NCBI GenBank assembly: GCA_900554815.1
Contig: USIO01000009.1
Span: 1 to 55,750 of the forward strand
Direction: 5' to 3'
DNA from: an uncultured Clostridium sp.
GTDB taxonomy: Bacteria > Bacillota > Clostridia > TANB77 > CAG-508
DNA: 55,750 bases
In this document: piece after piece, positions 17,147 to 25,983 of the stretch
Layout: each line of letters starts with the position of its first letter
How positions within the stretch are numbered: the first letter of the stretch is position 1
Notes under the pieces: generated by a model
What the model saw: the letters and a program-made list of their open reading frames with translations, nothing else
Told to the model about the DNA's origin: nothing
Database searches by the model: none
Made by a program: the position numbers and the translations under genes

Positions 17147-17992
17147 TTAATTATATATATTAAATATTATTATTGTAATTGATTGAATTATAAATAAATT
17201 TAATACATTTGAAGAAAATAAATTATTTGTTGCTTCAATTAAACCTAAATGGCTATTTTCATCTTTATGATGTTTTTGCGCTTCGAAAAATGTAATTAAT
17301 TCAGGTATGCTAGTTATGAAACCCAGTAAAATTCCAATTACCATTTCTGGAATTAAAAGTTTTTTGCACAAGTTATTTAGTACATCACTTAATATATTTC
17401 CAACAAAATATAGCAAAATAGCTGTAAGAAATAATAAAAATGCATATAATATTGTTTTTCTTTTTTTGCCTTTTAACCATTTTTGTTCCTTTTCTATTTC
17501 TCCTACTATTATGTTGGTTTCTTTGTTTAAATATAAATTATGTGTATTATGATTAATATAATAGAAAAATATAAATAGTAATATAAAAATTGGAGCAATA
17601 GCAACATTGGTTTCTATGTTAAATGTCATCATAACAATTGGTATAATAATTGTTATAACTATAAGAAGTAAGTCTATTTTAAGTGCTTTATTTTGTAGTA
17701 ATTTTCTGTTTTTGCTTAGTATAACTGATATAATATATTGGATAAGGTTGATAATATTAGAACTCATTATATTAAAAATACTTGTGCTAATTAGTCCTGT
17801 CATAGCAGAAAAAGATGCAGTTAATAATTCCGGAATAGATGTGGCAATTCCTGCAATATTTCCAACTGTTTTAGGCTTTAAATTTAATGTTTCTGCTAAT
17901 TTTCTTAGTAGCTTTACCAAAATATATTTTGATATAGCAACAATTAGTAGTGAAAATAATATAAACTTTAGAAATTCTATTATAATACTCAT
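17147..17992 (-). CDS. Na+/Ca2+ exchanger family membrane protein
   Basis: This 281-residue integral membrane protein has about ten hydrophobic segments. It contains two inverted alpha-repeats of the CaCA superfamily: GIATSIPELLTASFSAMTG...SNIINL near the N-terminus and GFITSIPELITFFEAQ...SSNVLNLF near the C-terminus, in which the Glu of SIPEL is the ion-binding acid. Known members exchange Na+ or H+ for Ca2+. The central loop is hydrophilic and short. It is slightly shorter than YrbG-type proteins (about 320), lacking part of the first helix. Ion specificity is unknown. It is oriented like rsmA but separated by the rsmA promoter. Confidence 0.8.
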   Translation of the reverse strand: MSIIIEFLKFILFSLLIVAISKYILVKLLRKLAETLNLKPKTVGNIAGIATSIPELLTASFSAMTGLISTSIFNIMSSNIINLIQYIISVILSKNRKLLQNKALKIDLLLIVITIIIPIVMMTFNIETNVAIAPIFILLFIFFYYINHNTHNLYLNKETNIIVGEIEKEQKWLKGKKRKTILYAFLLFLTAILLYFVGNILSDVLNNLCKKLLIPEMVIGILLGFITSIPELITFFEAQKHHKDENSHLGLIEATNNLFSSNVLNLFIIQSITIIIFNIYN

Positions 17993-18217
17993 TTTTTACT
18001 TGCAAAATATAATATTTTAGTTATTATATTTACCTTCCTAAATAATAATTAAATATATCATTTGTAAAATATTGATTATTATAACATATTTTTTGGGATT
18101 TTTTGTCGATATATTTTTTAATTCTTCGACATTTTTTTCATTACTTTTTATTAATTTTGTTTTATATTGATTATCTATGCAAAATGCATAATAGAAAAAG
18201 AAAGGGTGAATTGGGAA

Positions 18218-18469
18218 ATGACAACTCAAACTCTTAGGATTCGTCTGCCTGTTGAATTACTTACAGTTGAAACCCTTAATAATGTAAAACAAATTATGAA
18301 AGTAGACAAGCAACCAAAACTTTATGACAAAATTGTTGTAGTTAAATTCCCAAACAAAAAAAGTCTAAATCAAATTAACATTTTGGCCATAAAGCTTTCT
18401 GCAGAGTTAAATGTGGATCTCTTTTCAATCTTTCAGAGTCAATATGAATGTACAATTACATATACTTAA
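18218..18469 (+). CDS. Small conserved-looking protein of unknown function
   Basis: I do not recognise this 83-residue protein. Its start ATG at 18218 has AAAGGGTGA about 8-11 nt upstream; longer in-frame starts upstream lack a ribosome site. It begins TTQTLRIRLPVELLTVETLNNV, has a central Lys-rich KIVVVKFPNKKS and ends YECTITYT. It has alternating strands and helices, with no membrane segment or signal. It has its own terminator and sits alone between two divergent units, which suggests an independently expressed small cytoplasmic protein. Confidence 0.65.
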   Translation: MTTQTLRIRLPVELLTVETLNNVKQIMKVDKQPKLYDKIVVVKFPNKKSLNQINILAIKLSAELNVDLFSIFQSQYECTITYT

Positions 18470-18478
18470 ATATTGGCC

Positions 18479-18516
18479 AAAAAATGTGGGACAATAATTT
18501 GTTCCACATTTTTTCT
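18479..18516 (+). terminator. Terminator of the small gene at 18218
   Basis: AAAAATGTGG-ACA pairs with TGT-CCACATTTTT around a short loop and ends in a T run. Confidence 0.85.
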
Positions 18517-18599
18517 ATAGAAATTGATAGCAACTATGTTACGTTTTATTAGGTTAAGTAATATGAATAATCGTTTTTTGTAAATTATATTCTAAAATA

Positions 18600-18628
18600 T
18601 TGCTTTTTATTTTTCAATCATATACAAT
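18600..18628 (+). promoter_or_regulatory. Probable promoter of the PBP gene
   Basis: TTGCTT, a 17-nt spacer and TACAAT lie about 30 nt upstream of the GTG start of the PBP gene. Confidence 0.5.
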
Positions 18629-18660
18629 ATTTTTGTATATTAAAAGAAATTGGTGGTTAT

Positions 18661-20908
18661 GTGAAAGAAAAAAATATAAATAAAAAAAATAATAATAATA
18701 TATCTGTTGATAAAGTAACAGCAGATGTTGTTAAACGTTTAAATTTTGTTAAAATTGTTGCTGTAATATTACTTTTTATTTTAATTGCAAAACTTTTTAG
18801 TATAGAAATTATTCATGGTGCTGAGTATAAGGAAATGGCTTATAAACAGCAAACTATTAATAGAATTATTAGCCCTAAAAGAGGAACAATTTATGATTCT
18901 ACTGGTAAAGCATTGGCTGTTAGTTCAAGGGTGGATACTGTTACAATTAATCCTCGGAAAAATTTTATATTCTAATGAGAAAAAAGTGGATAACGAATTT
19001 GTTGCTAAAAATTTGTCCGAAATTTTTGAACTAGACTATAATGAGGTATTAGAAAAAGTAAATAGTAGTTCTTCTGTGAGTACAATTGCAAAAAAAGTAG
19101 ATCAAGACAAAATTACTAAATTAAAGCAATGGTTAGATGAAGAAGATATTACTTCTGGAATTAATATTGATGATGATGTTAAAAGAAGCTATCCTTATAA
19201 TAATCTTGCTGCAAATGTTATTGGATTTTGCGGAACAGATAATCAAGGTTTAGATGGTTTAGAATCCACATGGGATAGTGTATTAAAAGGAACTTCTGGA
19301 AAAATTGTTACTTCAACAAATGTGTCTGGTCAAGAGATCCCAGATGAAAATAAACAAGAAATTCCTCCGCAAAATGGTAGTGATATTGTTTTGAGTATTG
19401 ATTACTATATTCAGTCCATTGTTGAAAAGTATTTAAAGCAAGCCGTTATTGAAAATAATTGTGAAGAAGGCGGTTGTGCAATTATAATGGATCCTGAAAC
19501 AGGAGATATTAAAGCAATGGCAACATATCCAGATTATAATTTAAATACTCCGTTTACTCCAAATGAATCTTTAATAGAAAATGGTTGGGATAATTTATCT
19601 TCTGATGAAAAAAACTCTACAATTATGGAAATGTGGAGGAATAAAGCAAGTTCTGCTGTTTACGACCCTGGTTCTACATTTAAATTGATTACTTCTGCAA
19701 TTGCTTTAGAGGAAAATATTGTTGAAACAGATACAGAAAATGAATTTTTCTGTAGTGGGTCTTATAATGTGTCAGGACATACTATCCGTTGTTGGAAGTA
19801 TCCTCAGTCTCACCAAGGGCAATCCCTACGTCGTGCCTTAGAAAATTCTTGTAACCCGGCATTTATGCAATTAGCAGAAAGAATAGGAGTTTCTACATTT
19901 TATAAATATATGAGAGCTTTTGGATTATTTTCATCAACAGGCTCTACTTTATATGGGGAGCAGTCTAGTGTTATGCATAAAGAATCTGATGTAAACAAAA
20001 TAGAATTAGCCACTCTTGCTTTTGGTCAGGGATTTAGTATAACTCCTTTACAATTAATTACAGCAGTTTCTGCTATTGTTAATGATGGAATTTTAATGAA
20101 GCCACGTGTTGTAAAACAAATAATTAATACAGATACAAATGCTATTACTAACATAGATCCAGTTGAAGTTCGACAAGTTATTTCTAAAGAAACTTCTGAA
20201 AAAATGCGTGATTTAATGGAAAGTGTTGTAATTGATGGTACTGGTGGACATGCTGCAGTTACTGGCTATTCTATTGGTGGAAAAAGTGGTACTTCTGAAT
20301 ATTTAGATGGTTCTGACAGAAAAATTGCTTCTTTTATTGGAATTGCCCCTACTTCAGATACAAAGCTTGTAACTTTAGTAGTTCTTTATCAGCCAACTGC
20401 TGGAGAATATCAAGGTGGTCAAGTTGCAGGTCCTGTTGTAAAACAAATTCTGACAGAGGTGCTTCCATATTTAGGAATTGCTTCTACTGCTACTGAAAGT
20501 AATTCTCCTGATAAAACTATTACTCTTACAGATGTTAGGAATAAGACTGTAGCTGAAGCCGAAAAAATATTGAAAAATGCTGGTTTCAATGTAAAGGTAA
20601 GTGATAATGAGAATAAAACATCTACTTTAGTCTCAGATCAAGTTCCAAAACCTGGGGTAAAACTATCTAATGGTTCTATTGTATGTTTATATACAGAAAA
20701 TAAAAACGTTAGGGTTTCTGTTTCTGTTCCTAATGTAAAAGGTATGACTTTGGAACAGGCTAGAAATGCATTAAAGTCTAAAAACTTAAATATGAGTGCA
20801 GAAGGAACAGGTAAAGTTATTACTCAAAGTTATGTAGCTAATGCTCAAGTTGAAGAAGGTACTATAATAGAAGTTACTCTTGAAAAAGATTTACAAGGTG
20901 GATATTAA
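18661..20908 (+). CDS. PASTA-domain penicillin-binding protein, FtsI/SpoVD type (+1 frameshift at CGG)
   Basis: Skipping one C at the in-frame CGG at 18955 (codon 99) joins TVTINP to GKILYSNEKKV and gives a 748-residue class B transpeptidase. It has a membrane helix at about 23-45, the dimerisation domain with SPKRGTIYDSTGKALA, and the transpeptidase with SxxK at about 338 (STFK), SxN at about 396 (SCN) and KSGTSE at about 540. Two PASTA domains close the protein. Such enzymes cross-link septal or spore-cortex peptidoglycan; SpoVD and PBP2B cannot be separated by eye. The start is GTG 18661 with a weak ribosome site. Without the shift only about 105 residues would be made. purA follows after 83 nt. 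Confidence 0.9.
18955..18957 (+). other. CGG shift site in the PBP gene
   Basis: Frame 0 reads AAT CCT CGG AAA and meets a stop six codons later. Skipping the C gives AAT CCT GGA AAA ATT (NPGKI) and opens 650 codons. Confidence 0.88.
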
Positions 20909-20925
20909 ATAACATAAAAATTGGC

Positions 20926-20964
20926 AAGGCTTTTATCTCAATTATTTTAGAAGATTAAAGCCTT
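20926..20964 (+). terminator. Hairpin between the PBP gene and purA
   Basis: AAGGCTTT pairs with AAAGCCTT, with a further ATCT/AGAT-like inner helix. No T tract follows, so it may be a weak terminator or an intercistronic stability element. Confidence 0.4.
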
Positions 20965-20991
20965 ATATTAATATTAAAAGGAGGTTTAAAT

Positions 20992-22260
20992 ATGTCTAAA
21001 ATTGATGTTGTTCTTGGTACTTTTTTTGGAGATGAAGGAAAGGGAAAAATAATTGATTATTTGTCTTCAAAAGCAGATATTTCTATTAGATGCTCTGGTG
21101 GTAATAATGCTGGGCATACCATTAAAGTTAATGGTCAAAAATACGCTTTTCATTTAATTCCTTCTAGTATTTTAAACAAAGGAACTAAAACAGTTATTGG
21201 TAATGGAGTAGTAATAGACCCTAAAGTTTTAATTTCTGAAATAGAAGAATTAAAAAAATATGGCTTCCTTGCTAATAATTTATTTATCAGTGATAAAGCA
21301 CATGTAATTATGCCATATGACATTACTATGGATAAAGTTTTAGAGGCAAGACGAGGGGATGGAAAAATTGGTACAACTGCTCGTGGAATTGGTCCGACTT
21401 ATTGTGATAAATATGAAAGATGTGGTATTCGTATTGAAGATTTTATTTCTCCTAGATTTGCTAACATTGCAAGAAAAAATATAGAAAATAAAAATATTAT
21501 TTTTAATGCATATGGATTTCCATCTCTTGATGCTGATAGTATCATTTGCGAGTACTCTAAATATGCAGATATTTTAAAGCCTTATGTTATTGATTCTGTT
21601 ACTTTTATTCATGAGCAATTAGAATCTAATAAAAAAATATTGTGCGAAGGTGCTCAAGCTACCTTATTAGATATTGATTTTGGTACCTACCCATTTGTTA
21701 CTTCTTCTAATCCTACTATTGGTGGAGTTTGTACTGGAACAGGTGTAGGTGCAAAGGACATTGGAGAAGTTTATGGTGTTTTAAAGGCTTATTCATCAAG
21801 AGTAGGAGCTGGGCCATACCCAACAGAACAGAACAATAAAATTGGCGATACAATCCGTGAATTGGGTCATGAATATGGGACAACAACTGGTAGACCTAGA
21901 AGATGTGGCTGGCTAGATGTAGTAGCATTAAAATACGCTGTAAGAGTAAATGGTTTAACTGGTCTTGCAATTAATCATATTGATACAATTGGTAAATTAG
22001 ATAAAATACAATTATGTGTTGCTTATGAGTATAATGGGGTTGTATCAACTAATTACTCTACAAATATTGAGTATTTAGAAAATTGTAAGCCAGTTTATGA
22101 AATTTTTGAAGGAAATTTTGGTGATATATCAAGTATAAAAAAATTTGAAGAACTCCCTAAAAAAGCAAAAGTTTACTTAAAACGTATTGAAGAATTAGCT
22201 GGTGCTCCAATTAAGTTTATTGGAACTGGTCCGGAAAGAGAAGATATGATCGTTGTATAA
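20992..22260 (+). CDS. purA: Adenylosuccinate synthetase
   Basis: PurA makes adenylosuccinate from IMP, aspartate and GTP in purine synthesis. The P-loop FFGDEGKGKI starts near residue 10, followed by GGNNAGHTI, GTTARGIGPTYCDK and TTTGRPRRCGWLD, all diagnostic. The length of 422 residues is normal. A strong AAAGGAGG lies 8 nt before the ATG. All CGG trinucleotides are out of frame. Confidence 0.96.
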   Translation: MSKIDVVLGTFFGDEGKGKIIDYLSSKADISIRCSGGNNAGHTIKVNGQKYAFHLIPSSILNKGTKTVIGNGVVIDPKVLISEIEELKKYGFLANNLFISDKAHVIMPYDITMDKVLEARRGDGKIGTTARGIGPTYCDKYERCGIRIEDFISPRFANIARKNIENKNIIFNAYGFPSLDADSIICEYSKYADILKPYVIDSVTFIHEQLESNKKILCEGAQATLLDIDFGTYPFVTSSNPTIGGVCTGTGVGAKDIGEVYGVLKAYSSRVGAGPYPTEQNNKIGDTIRELGHEYGTTTGRPRRCGWLDVVALKYAVRVNGLTGLAINHIDTIGKLDKIQLCVAYEYNGVVSTNYSTNIEYLENCKPVYEIFEGNFGDISSIKKFEELPKKAKVYLKRIEELAGAPIKFIGTGPEREDMIVV

Positions 22261-22269
22261 ATTAATTAG

Positions 22270-22350
22270 AAGGAGCATGTTTGTAGATTTTATATTTTTA
22301 TGGTATTTTGTCTTCGTTCAATAAGTTTTTTTAGAACATGCTCCTTTTTC
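22270..22350. terminator. Shared terminator between purA and the convergent SDR gene
   Basis: AGGAGCATGTT (22271-22281) pairs with AACATGCTCCT (22335-22345) across a loop of about 50 nt, followed by Ts on the plus strand and overlapping the end of the SDR gene. Confidence 0.6.
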
Positions 22351-23099
22351 ATGTTTTTCTTTTTTGATTATAGTAAGTAAATTCTGCCACTAACCTTTCT
22401 GGTAATATTTTACTTAAAATATGCAATGTTTTTGTTTTAAATCCTGGTATAATAATTAGTTTTCCTTTTAGCGTATTTTTAATAGCATATTTTGCAACAT
22501 ACTGACTACTCATTGGTTTTATACTAAATTTTACTCCTGCAGTATTGTTAAAATTTGTATTTACTGGGCCTGGGCATAAAATAGATATTTTTACATTTGA
22601 CCTGTCTTTTATTAATTCTTTAGCAATTCCTACACTTAATTTTGTTATATATGATTTAGATGCATAGTAAGCACTCATTAAAGGTCCGGGGTGCAAATCC
22701 TGCAATAGAAGATACATTTAAAATATGTCCACTATTTCTTTTTACCATATCCTTTAAAAAAAGTTTTGTTAAAATATGAACCGCTGTTATATTTGTATTT
22801 ATTAGCTGTATTTCTTTTTCTAAATCTGTTTGCGTGAATTCTCCAAACACGCCAAACCCTGCATTGTTAACTAAAATATCAATTTCTTCATTTTTAAATT
22901 TATTGTACAGTTCAATGCAATTTTCTTTAAAGCTTAAATCCATTGAAACTACACTAGTTGAAGTTTGCAAATCTTTTTGTAATTCTATTAATTTATTTTC
23001 ATTTCTTGCCACTAAAATAAGTTCATAGCCTAAAGAGCTTAAAACTCTAGCCATATCTCTGCCAATGCCAGATGATGCACCTGTAATTAATGCTTTCAT
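22349..23099 (-). CDS. Short-chain dehydrogenase/reductase (+1 frameshift at CGG)
   Basis: Skipping one C at the CGG at 22688-22686 (codon 138) fuses SSIAGFAP to GPLMSAYYASKSYITKLS and gives a 249-residue SDR. The N-terminal MKALITGASSGIG is the TGxxxGxG NAD(P)-binding motif; NNAGFG, the catalytic Ser of NVSSIAGF and YYASK complete the set. The FxPGPxMSxYYASK context is strongly conserved in the DltE/YqjQ-like branch and requires the Gly. Substrate unknown. ATG 23099 is chosen because GGGGGA lies 4 nt upstream. The trmB stop is 15 nt upstream, so trmB and this gene are probably one unit. Without the shift the Tyr-Lys active site would be lost. Confidence 0.88.
22686..22688 (-). other. CGG shift site in the SDR gene
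   Basis: Frame 0 reads GCA CCC CGG ACC; skipping one C gives GCA CCC GGA CCT (APGP), the SDR consensus. Confidence 0.85.
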
Positions 23100-23114
23100 A
23101 ATGTCCCCCATTTA

Positions 23115-23798
23115 TTATATTATTATATGATTTTTTATATTATTAGTTTTTTGTGCAATAAGCGCTTTTATTGGTATTCCTTGTTCAGTAAACATTTTTT
23201 CATGTTCAGTTGTAGTATTGTCATTTATGTTTTCTTTATGTAAGTCTGTTGTCTGAAATATAATTTTAAATCCTTCTTGGATAAAGTATTTTAAACTGTC
23301 ATTAAATAATCCTTCATCATCTGTTTTAAAATATATTTCTCCATCTTGTTTTAAAAATTTTTTATACATCTCTAATTGCCTTGTATGTGTTAGTCTTTTC
23401 TTTTTATGTCTAGGTTTTGGCCAAGGATTGCAAAAGTTAATGTAAATTCTATCAATTTTATCTTGCTCTCCAATAACATTTTCAATTCTTTCTATATCAT
23501 AAGATAGCAAAACTACATTGTCAATATTTTCGTTTTTTTGATTATATACTTTTTCTATATTCCTTTTAGCTAATCCAAGCATATCGCTCTTTAAATCAAT
23601 TCCTATAAAATTAATATTCTTGTTTTCACTAGCTAGTTGTGCTAGAAATCCTCCCTTTCCACAACCTAGTTCTAAATAAATTGGCAAATTATTTTTAAAG
23701 TAACTATTCCATTTATTTAGATTTTTGGTAGGATTATTTAAAAAAAATGGGCATAGTTCTAGTTCTGGTCTTGCCCATGGTTTTCTTCGAATTCTCAT
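23115..23798 (-). CDS. trmB: tRNA (guanine46-N7)-methyltransferase
   Basis: TrmB methylates N7 of G46 in the variable loop of tRNAs using SAM. LELGCGKGGFLAQLA is the SAM site; INFCNPWPKPRHKKKRL and the following Thr-His are the family signature. The ATG at 23798 (MRIRRKPWARPELE) follows AGAGG at good spacing and matches TrmB N-termini; an upstream start at 23825 is less likely. The length of about 227 residues is normal. It lies between an S66 peptidase and the SDR on the same strand. Confidence 0.94.
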   Translation of the reverse strand: MRIRRKPWARPELELCPFFLNNPTKNLNKWNSYFKNNLPIYLELGCGKGGFLAQLASENKNINFIGIDLKSDMLGLAKRNIEKVYNQKNENIDNVVLLSYDIERIENVIGEQDKIDRIYINFCNPWPKPRHKKKRLTHTRQLEMYKKFLKQDGEIYFKTDDEGLFNDSLKYFIQEGFKIIFQTTDLHKENINDNTTTEHEKMFTEQGIPIKALIAQKTNNIKNHIII

Positions 23799-23853
23799 TA
23801 TTTTACCTCTTTTAATTTTAGTCATATGGCTTTTTGTTCTTCTTAGTGTTTTT

Positions 23854-24867
23854 TTAAGGAATATGTTGTTCTAATCTGCCAGTTCCTTTTTCACTAACAA
23901 TCTTTGATATTGCGCCATTTATAATTGTAAACTGTGGTGGAAGGTGTCCAATATCTGCTTCTAAAATAATTGGTACATTTAGCTCATATAGTGCTGATGT
24001 AACAGCCTCTTCAAATGGAATATTGTAGCAACTTCTCCTTGTCATGGTTCTTCCAAATATAAATCCTGCCACATTTTCAAACCATCCTGCTTGTTTTAAT
24101 TGCCATAATCCTCGTATTACTCCTTCTGAACTTAATTCACAATTGTCAAAACACCATATTATTTTATCTTCATTATACTTTTTTATAAATTCTTTTACAT
24201 TATCAAACTTTGTTCCTACTAGACTAACTAATATATCTAGGCAGCCTCCTAAAATTCTACCATTTAGTTCTATTTTAGGTTCGCTTTTTGCATTTATCCA
24301 TTCCACTTTTCTATTCAAAATGTATGATTCTGTTCCTGTTATATACTCTTGAAATGAATCTTGATATTTTTTAAAACTATTTTGTATTATTTTTTTGCCT
24401 TCTAATATTTTTAAGTTGTTTTCTAAAGATTTATGCCATTTTTCCATCCCAAAGCTTCCAAAATTTTCGCCATAGATTGTTGCAATATCACAAATTGTTG
24501 TAATGCAAAAACTTAAACCTGTCGTATCTGAAAAGCCTTGTATCCATTTTGGATTTTTTTTAATTTCTTCAAAGTCAATATAAGGTAAAATTTCTAGTAA
24601 AAAGTCTCCACCCTTTGCAGTAAAAATAATATTTACATCCTTATTTTTTATTAGTTCCATAAATTCTTTTGCTCTTTTTTCTTTGGTAGTACTTCTTCCT
24701 TGATCAGATGTTCTAACATTTGTTGTCTCTATTATTTTGTAGCCCAATTTTTCAAACTGTTTAATTGCATTGTTTAGTCTATTTTCTTTTACTGTATCTG
24801 TTATACCATCTGATGTTGCTGTAACGCCTATTATATTTCCTTTTTTTAACCATTTAGGATATATCAT
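23854..24867 (-). CDS. S66-family LD-carboxypeptidase / MccF-like serine peptidase
   Basis: This 337-residue cytoplasmic protein has the S66 fold: N-terminal WLKKGNIIGVTATSDG, the nucleophile Ser in WIQGFSDTTGLSF, and a C-terminal domain with FGRTMTRR and the catalytic His in GHLPPQFTIINGA. LdcA removes the terminal D-Ala from recycled tetrapeptides, and MccF cleaves microcin C-type conjugates. The long insertion is nearer MccF-like members. No signal peptide. It lies 20 nt from trmL and in the same orientation. Confidence 0.85.
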   Translation of the reverse strand: MIYPKWLKKGNIIGVTATSDGITDTVKENRLNNAIKQFEKLGYKIIETTNVRTSDQGRSTTKEKRAKEFMELIKNKDVNIIFTAKGGDFLLEILPYIDFEEIKKNPKWIQGFSDTTGLSFCITTICDIATIYGENFGSFGMEKWHKSLENNLKILEGKKIIQNSFKKYQDSFQEYITGTESYILNRKVEWINAKSEPKIELNGRILGGCLDILVSLVGTKFDNVKEFIKKYNEDKIIWCFDNCELSSEGVIRGLWQLKQAGWFENVAGFIFGRTMTRRSCYNIPFEEAVTSALYELNVPIILEADIGHLPPQFTIINGAISKIVSEKGTGRLEQHIP

Positions 24868-24887
24868 CTGTTTTCTCCTTTACATTT

Positions 24888-25385
24888 TTACTGAAAGTAT
24901 TTACTAATTTGTTGTAGTCCTTCAAAATTTTTTTGTCTTAATATTTCATATGCAATTATTGCTACTGAATTAGATAAGTTTAAAGAGCGTAAATGTTCTT
25001 TCATAGGAATTCTAATTGCTCTATCTATATATTTTTTTAGTAAATTCTCTGGTAATCCTTTAGTTTCTTTTCCAAACATAATAAACACTTCATCCATAGT
25101 TTTATAATTTATATCTGCATAAGTTTTTTGTCCTTTAGTTGTAATAAAAAACATATTATTTTTTTCTGGAGAATATTTTTTTAGGAATTCATCTAAATTT
25201 TCATGTTCTTCTATTTCTAGCTTATCCCAGTAGTCTAAGCCTGCTCGTTTTAAATACTTATCTGATAATTCAAACCCTAAAGGTTTAATTAAATGAAGTT
25301 TTCCTCCTGTAGCTGCACATGTCCTTGCAATATTTCCTGTATTCCGAGGTATCTCTGGTTCACACATAACAATATTTAGTTTCAT
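24888..25385 (-). CDS. trmL: tRNA (cytidine/uridine34-2'-O)-methyltransferase, TrmL/CspR family
   Basis: This 165-residue SPOUT methyltransferase modifies the wobble ribose of tRNA-Leu. MKLNIVMCEPEIP, NTGNIARTCAATGG, KYLKRAGLDYWDK, FGKETKGLPE and IPMKEHLRSLNLSNSVAI are the full set of family motifs. Codon 14 is an in-frame CGG (25346-25344) read without a shift: EIP-R-NTGNIA, at a position where relatives usually carry Pro, Ala or Gln. It is the only in-frame CGG in the window not associated with a frameshift. A +1 shift here would end the protein after about 19 further codons. Confidence 0.93.
   Translation of the reverse strand: MKLNIVMCEPEIPRNTGNIARTCAATGGKLHLIKPLGFELSDKYLKRAGLDYWDKLEIEEHENLDEFLKKYSPEKNNMFFITTKGQKTYADINYKTMDEVFIMFGKETKGLPENLLKKYIDRAIRIPMKEHLRSLNLSNSVAIIAYEILRQKNFEGLQQISKYFQ
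25344..25346 (-). other. In-frame CGG in trmL that is not a frameshift
   Basis: Context ATA CCT CGG AAT ACA, nearly identical to the PBP site (CCT CGG AAA), yet the family sequence continues in frame 0. It is the exception to the shift pattern. Confidence 0.85.
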
Positions 25386-25545
25386 TTTTTCATTTCCTTT
25401 CCACTATCATTATATCATAAGAAAAATGGCTCCGCAATTTTATAAGCTAAAGTGTTTTAACTTTATTATATAAAAAATTTTATATGCTCATTTATATCTC
25501 TAACTACGCAAGTTTCATATTAAGATGCATTTTTCATATACAATA

Positions 25546-25583
25546 AAAAAATAATTAACATCTTTTATTGTTAATTATTTTTT
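25546..25583 (-). terminator. Terminator of the small HTH gene
   Basis: On the minus strand AAAAAATAATTAACA pairs with TGTTAATTATTTTTT around an 8-nt loop, ending in a T run; it overlaps the stop codon. Confidence 0.75.
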
Positions 25584-25839
25584 ATATTTCTTCTTTATCG
25601 TTATCATCAATGTCTTTAAATAGTTCTGAATTGTAAAATTCATTCATACTAATGTCTAATCCAAGGCAAATATAATATACTGTTTCTGCTTTAGGAGATT
25701 TACATCTTTTTTTCAATATACTTCTTATTGTAGAAGGATTGATTCCTGCTCTTATTGCTAATTGATTAACATTCATATTTTTTTGTTCTAGGATTTCACA
25801 AATTCTTGTTATTATTGCATTGGAAAATGTCGTAACAAT
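25582..25839 (-). CDS. Small Xre-type HTH regulator, start codon uncertain
   Basis: The visible domain is a lambda-repressor-like helix-turn-helix: MNVNQLAIRAGINPSTIRSILK, KSPKAETVYYICLGLDISMNEFY. An ATG at 25776 would cut off the first helix, while the frame continues upstream as VTTFSNAIITRICEILEQKN, which matches the N-terminus of this family (usually M-I-V-T...). The first codon fitting the AAGGGGG ribosome site and the promoter is ATT at 25839; the codon before it is GCG. So either ATT is the start, or an ATG was mutated, or the base calls are wrong. Short cytoplasmic DNA-binding proteins like this usually regulate themselves. It is divergent from the AbrB-like gene. Confidence 0.7.
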   Translation of the reverse strand: MVTTFSNAIITRICEILEQKNMNVNQLAIRAGINPSTIRSILKKRCKSPKAETVYYICLGLDISMNEFYNSELFKDIDDNDKEEI

Positions 25840-25853
25840 CGCCCCCTTATTAT

Positions 25854-25882
25854 TACATATATAGTTTTAAAAAGTATATCAA
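25854..25882 (-). promoter_or_regulatory. Probable promoter of the HTH gene
   Basis: On the minus strand TTGATA, 17 nt, TATGTA. The implied transcript starts about 12 nt before the ATT codon at 25839, which supports the longer form of the protein. Confidence 0.45.
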
Positions 25883-25921
25883 AAAAATATTTTTACTGTG
25901 GGTAAAATTTCACGCATATTA

Positions 25922-25951
25922 TTGACAAATTGTTAAGGTTTGTTTTATAAT
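25922..25951 (+). promoter_or_regulatory. Promoter of the AbrB-like gene
   Basis: TTGACA (25922-25927), an 18-nt spacer and TATAAT (25946-25951) form a consensus sigma-A promoter about 32 nt before the start codon. Confidence 0.8.
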
Positions 25952-25983
25952 ATGAGCGAAGTTTAACGTGTTGGAGATATTAT

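Noticed and set aside
18038..18229. Minus-strand 63-residue ORF
   Set aside because: It is antisense to the start of the small gene at 18218, is low complexity and lacks a ribosome site.
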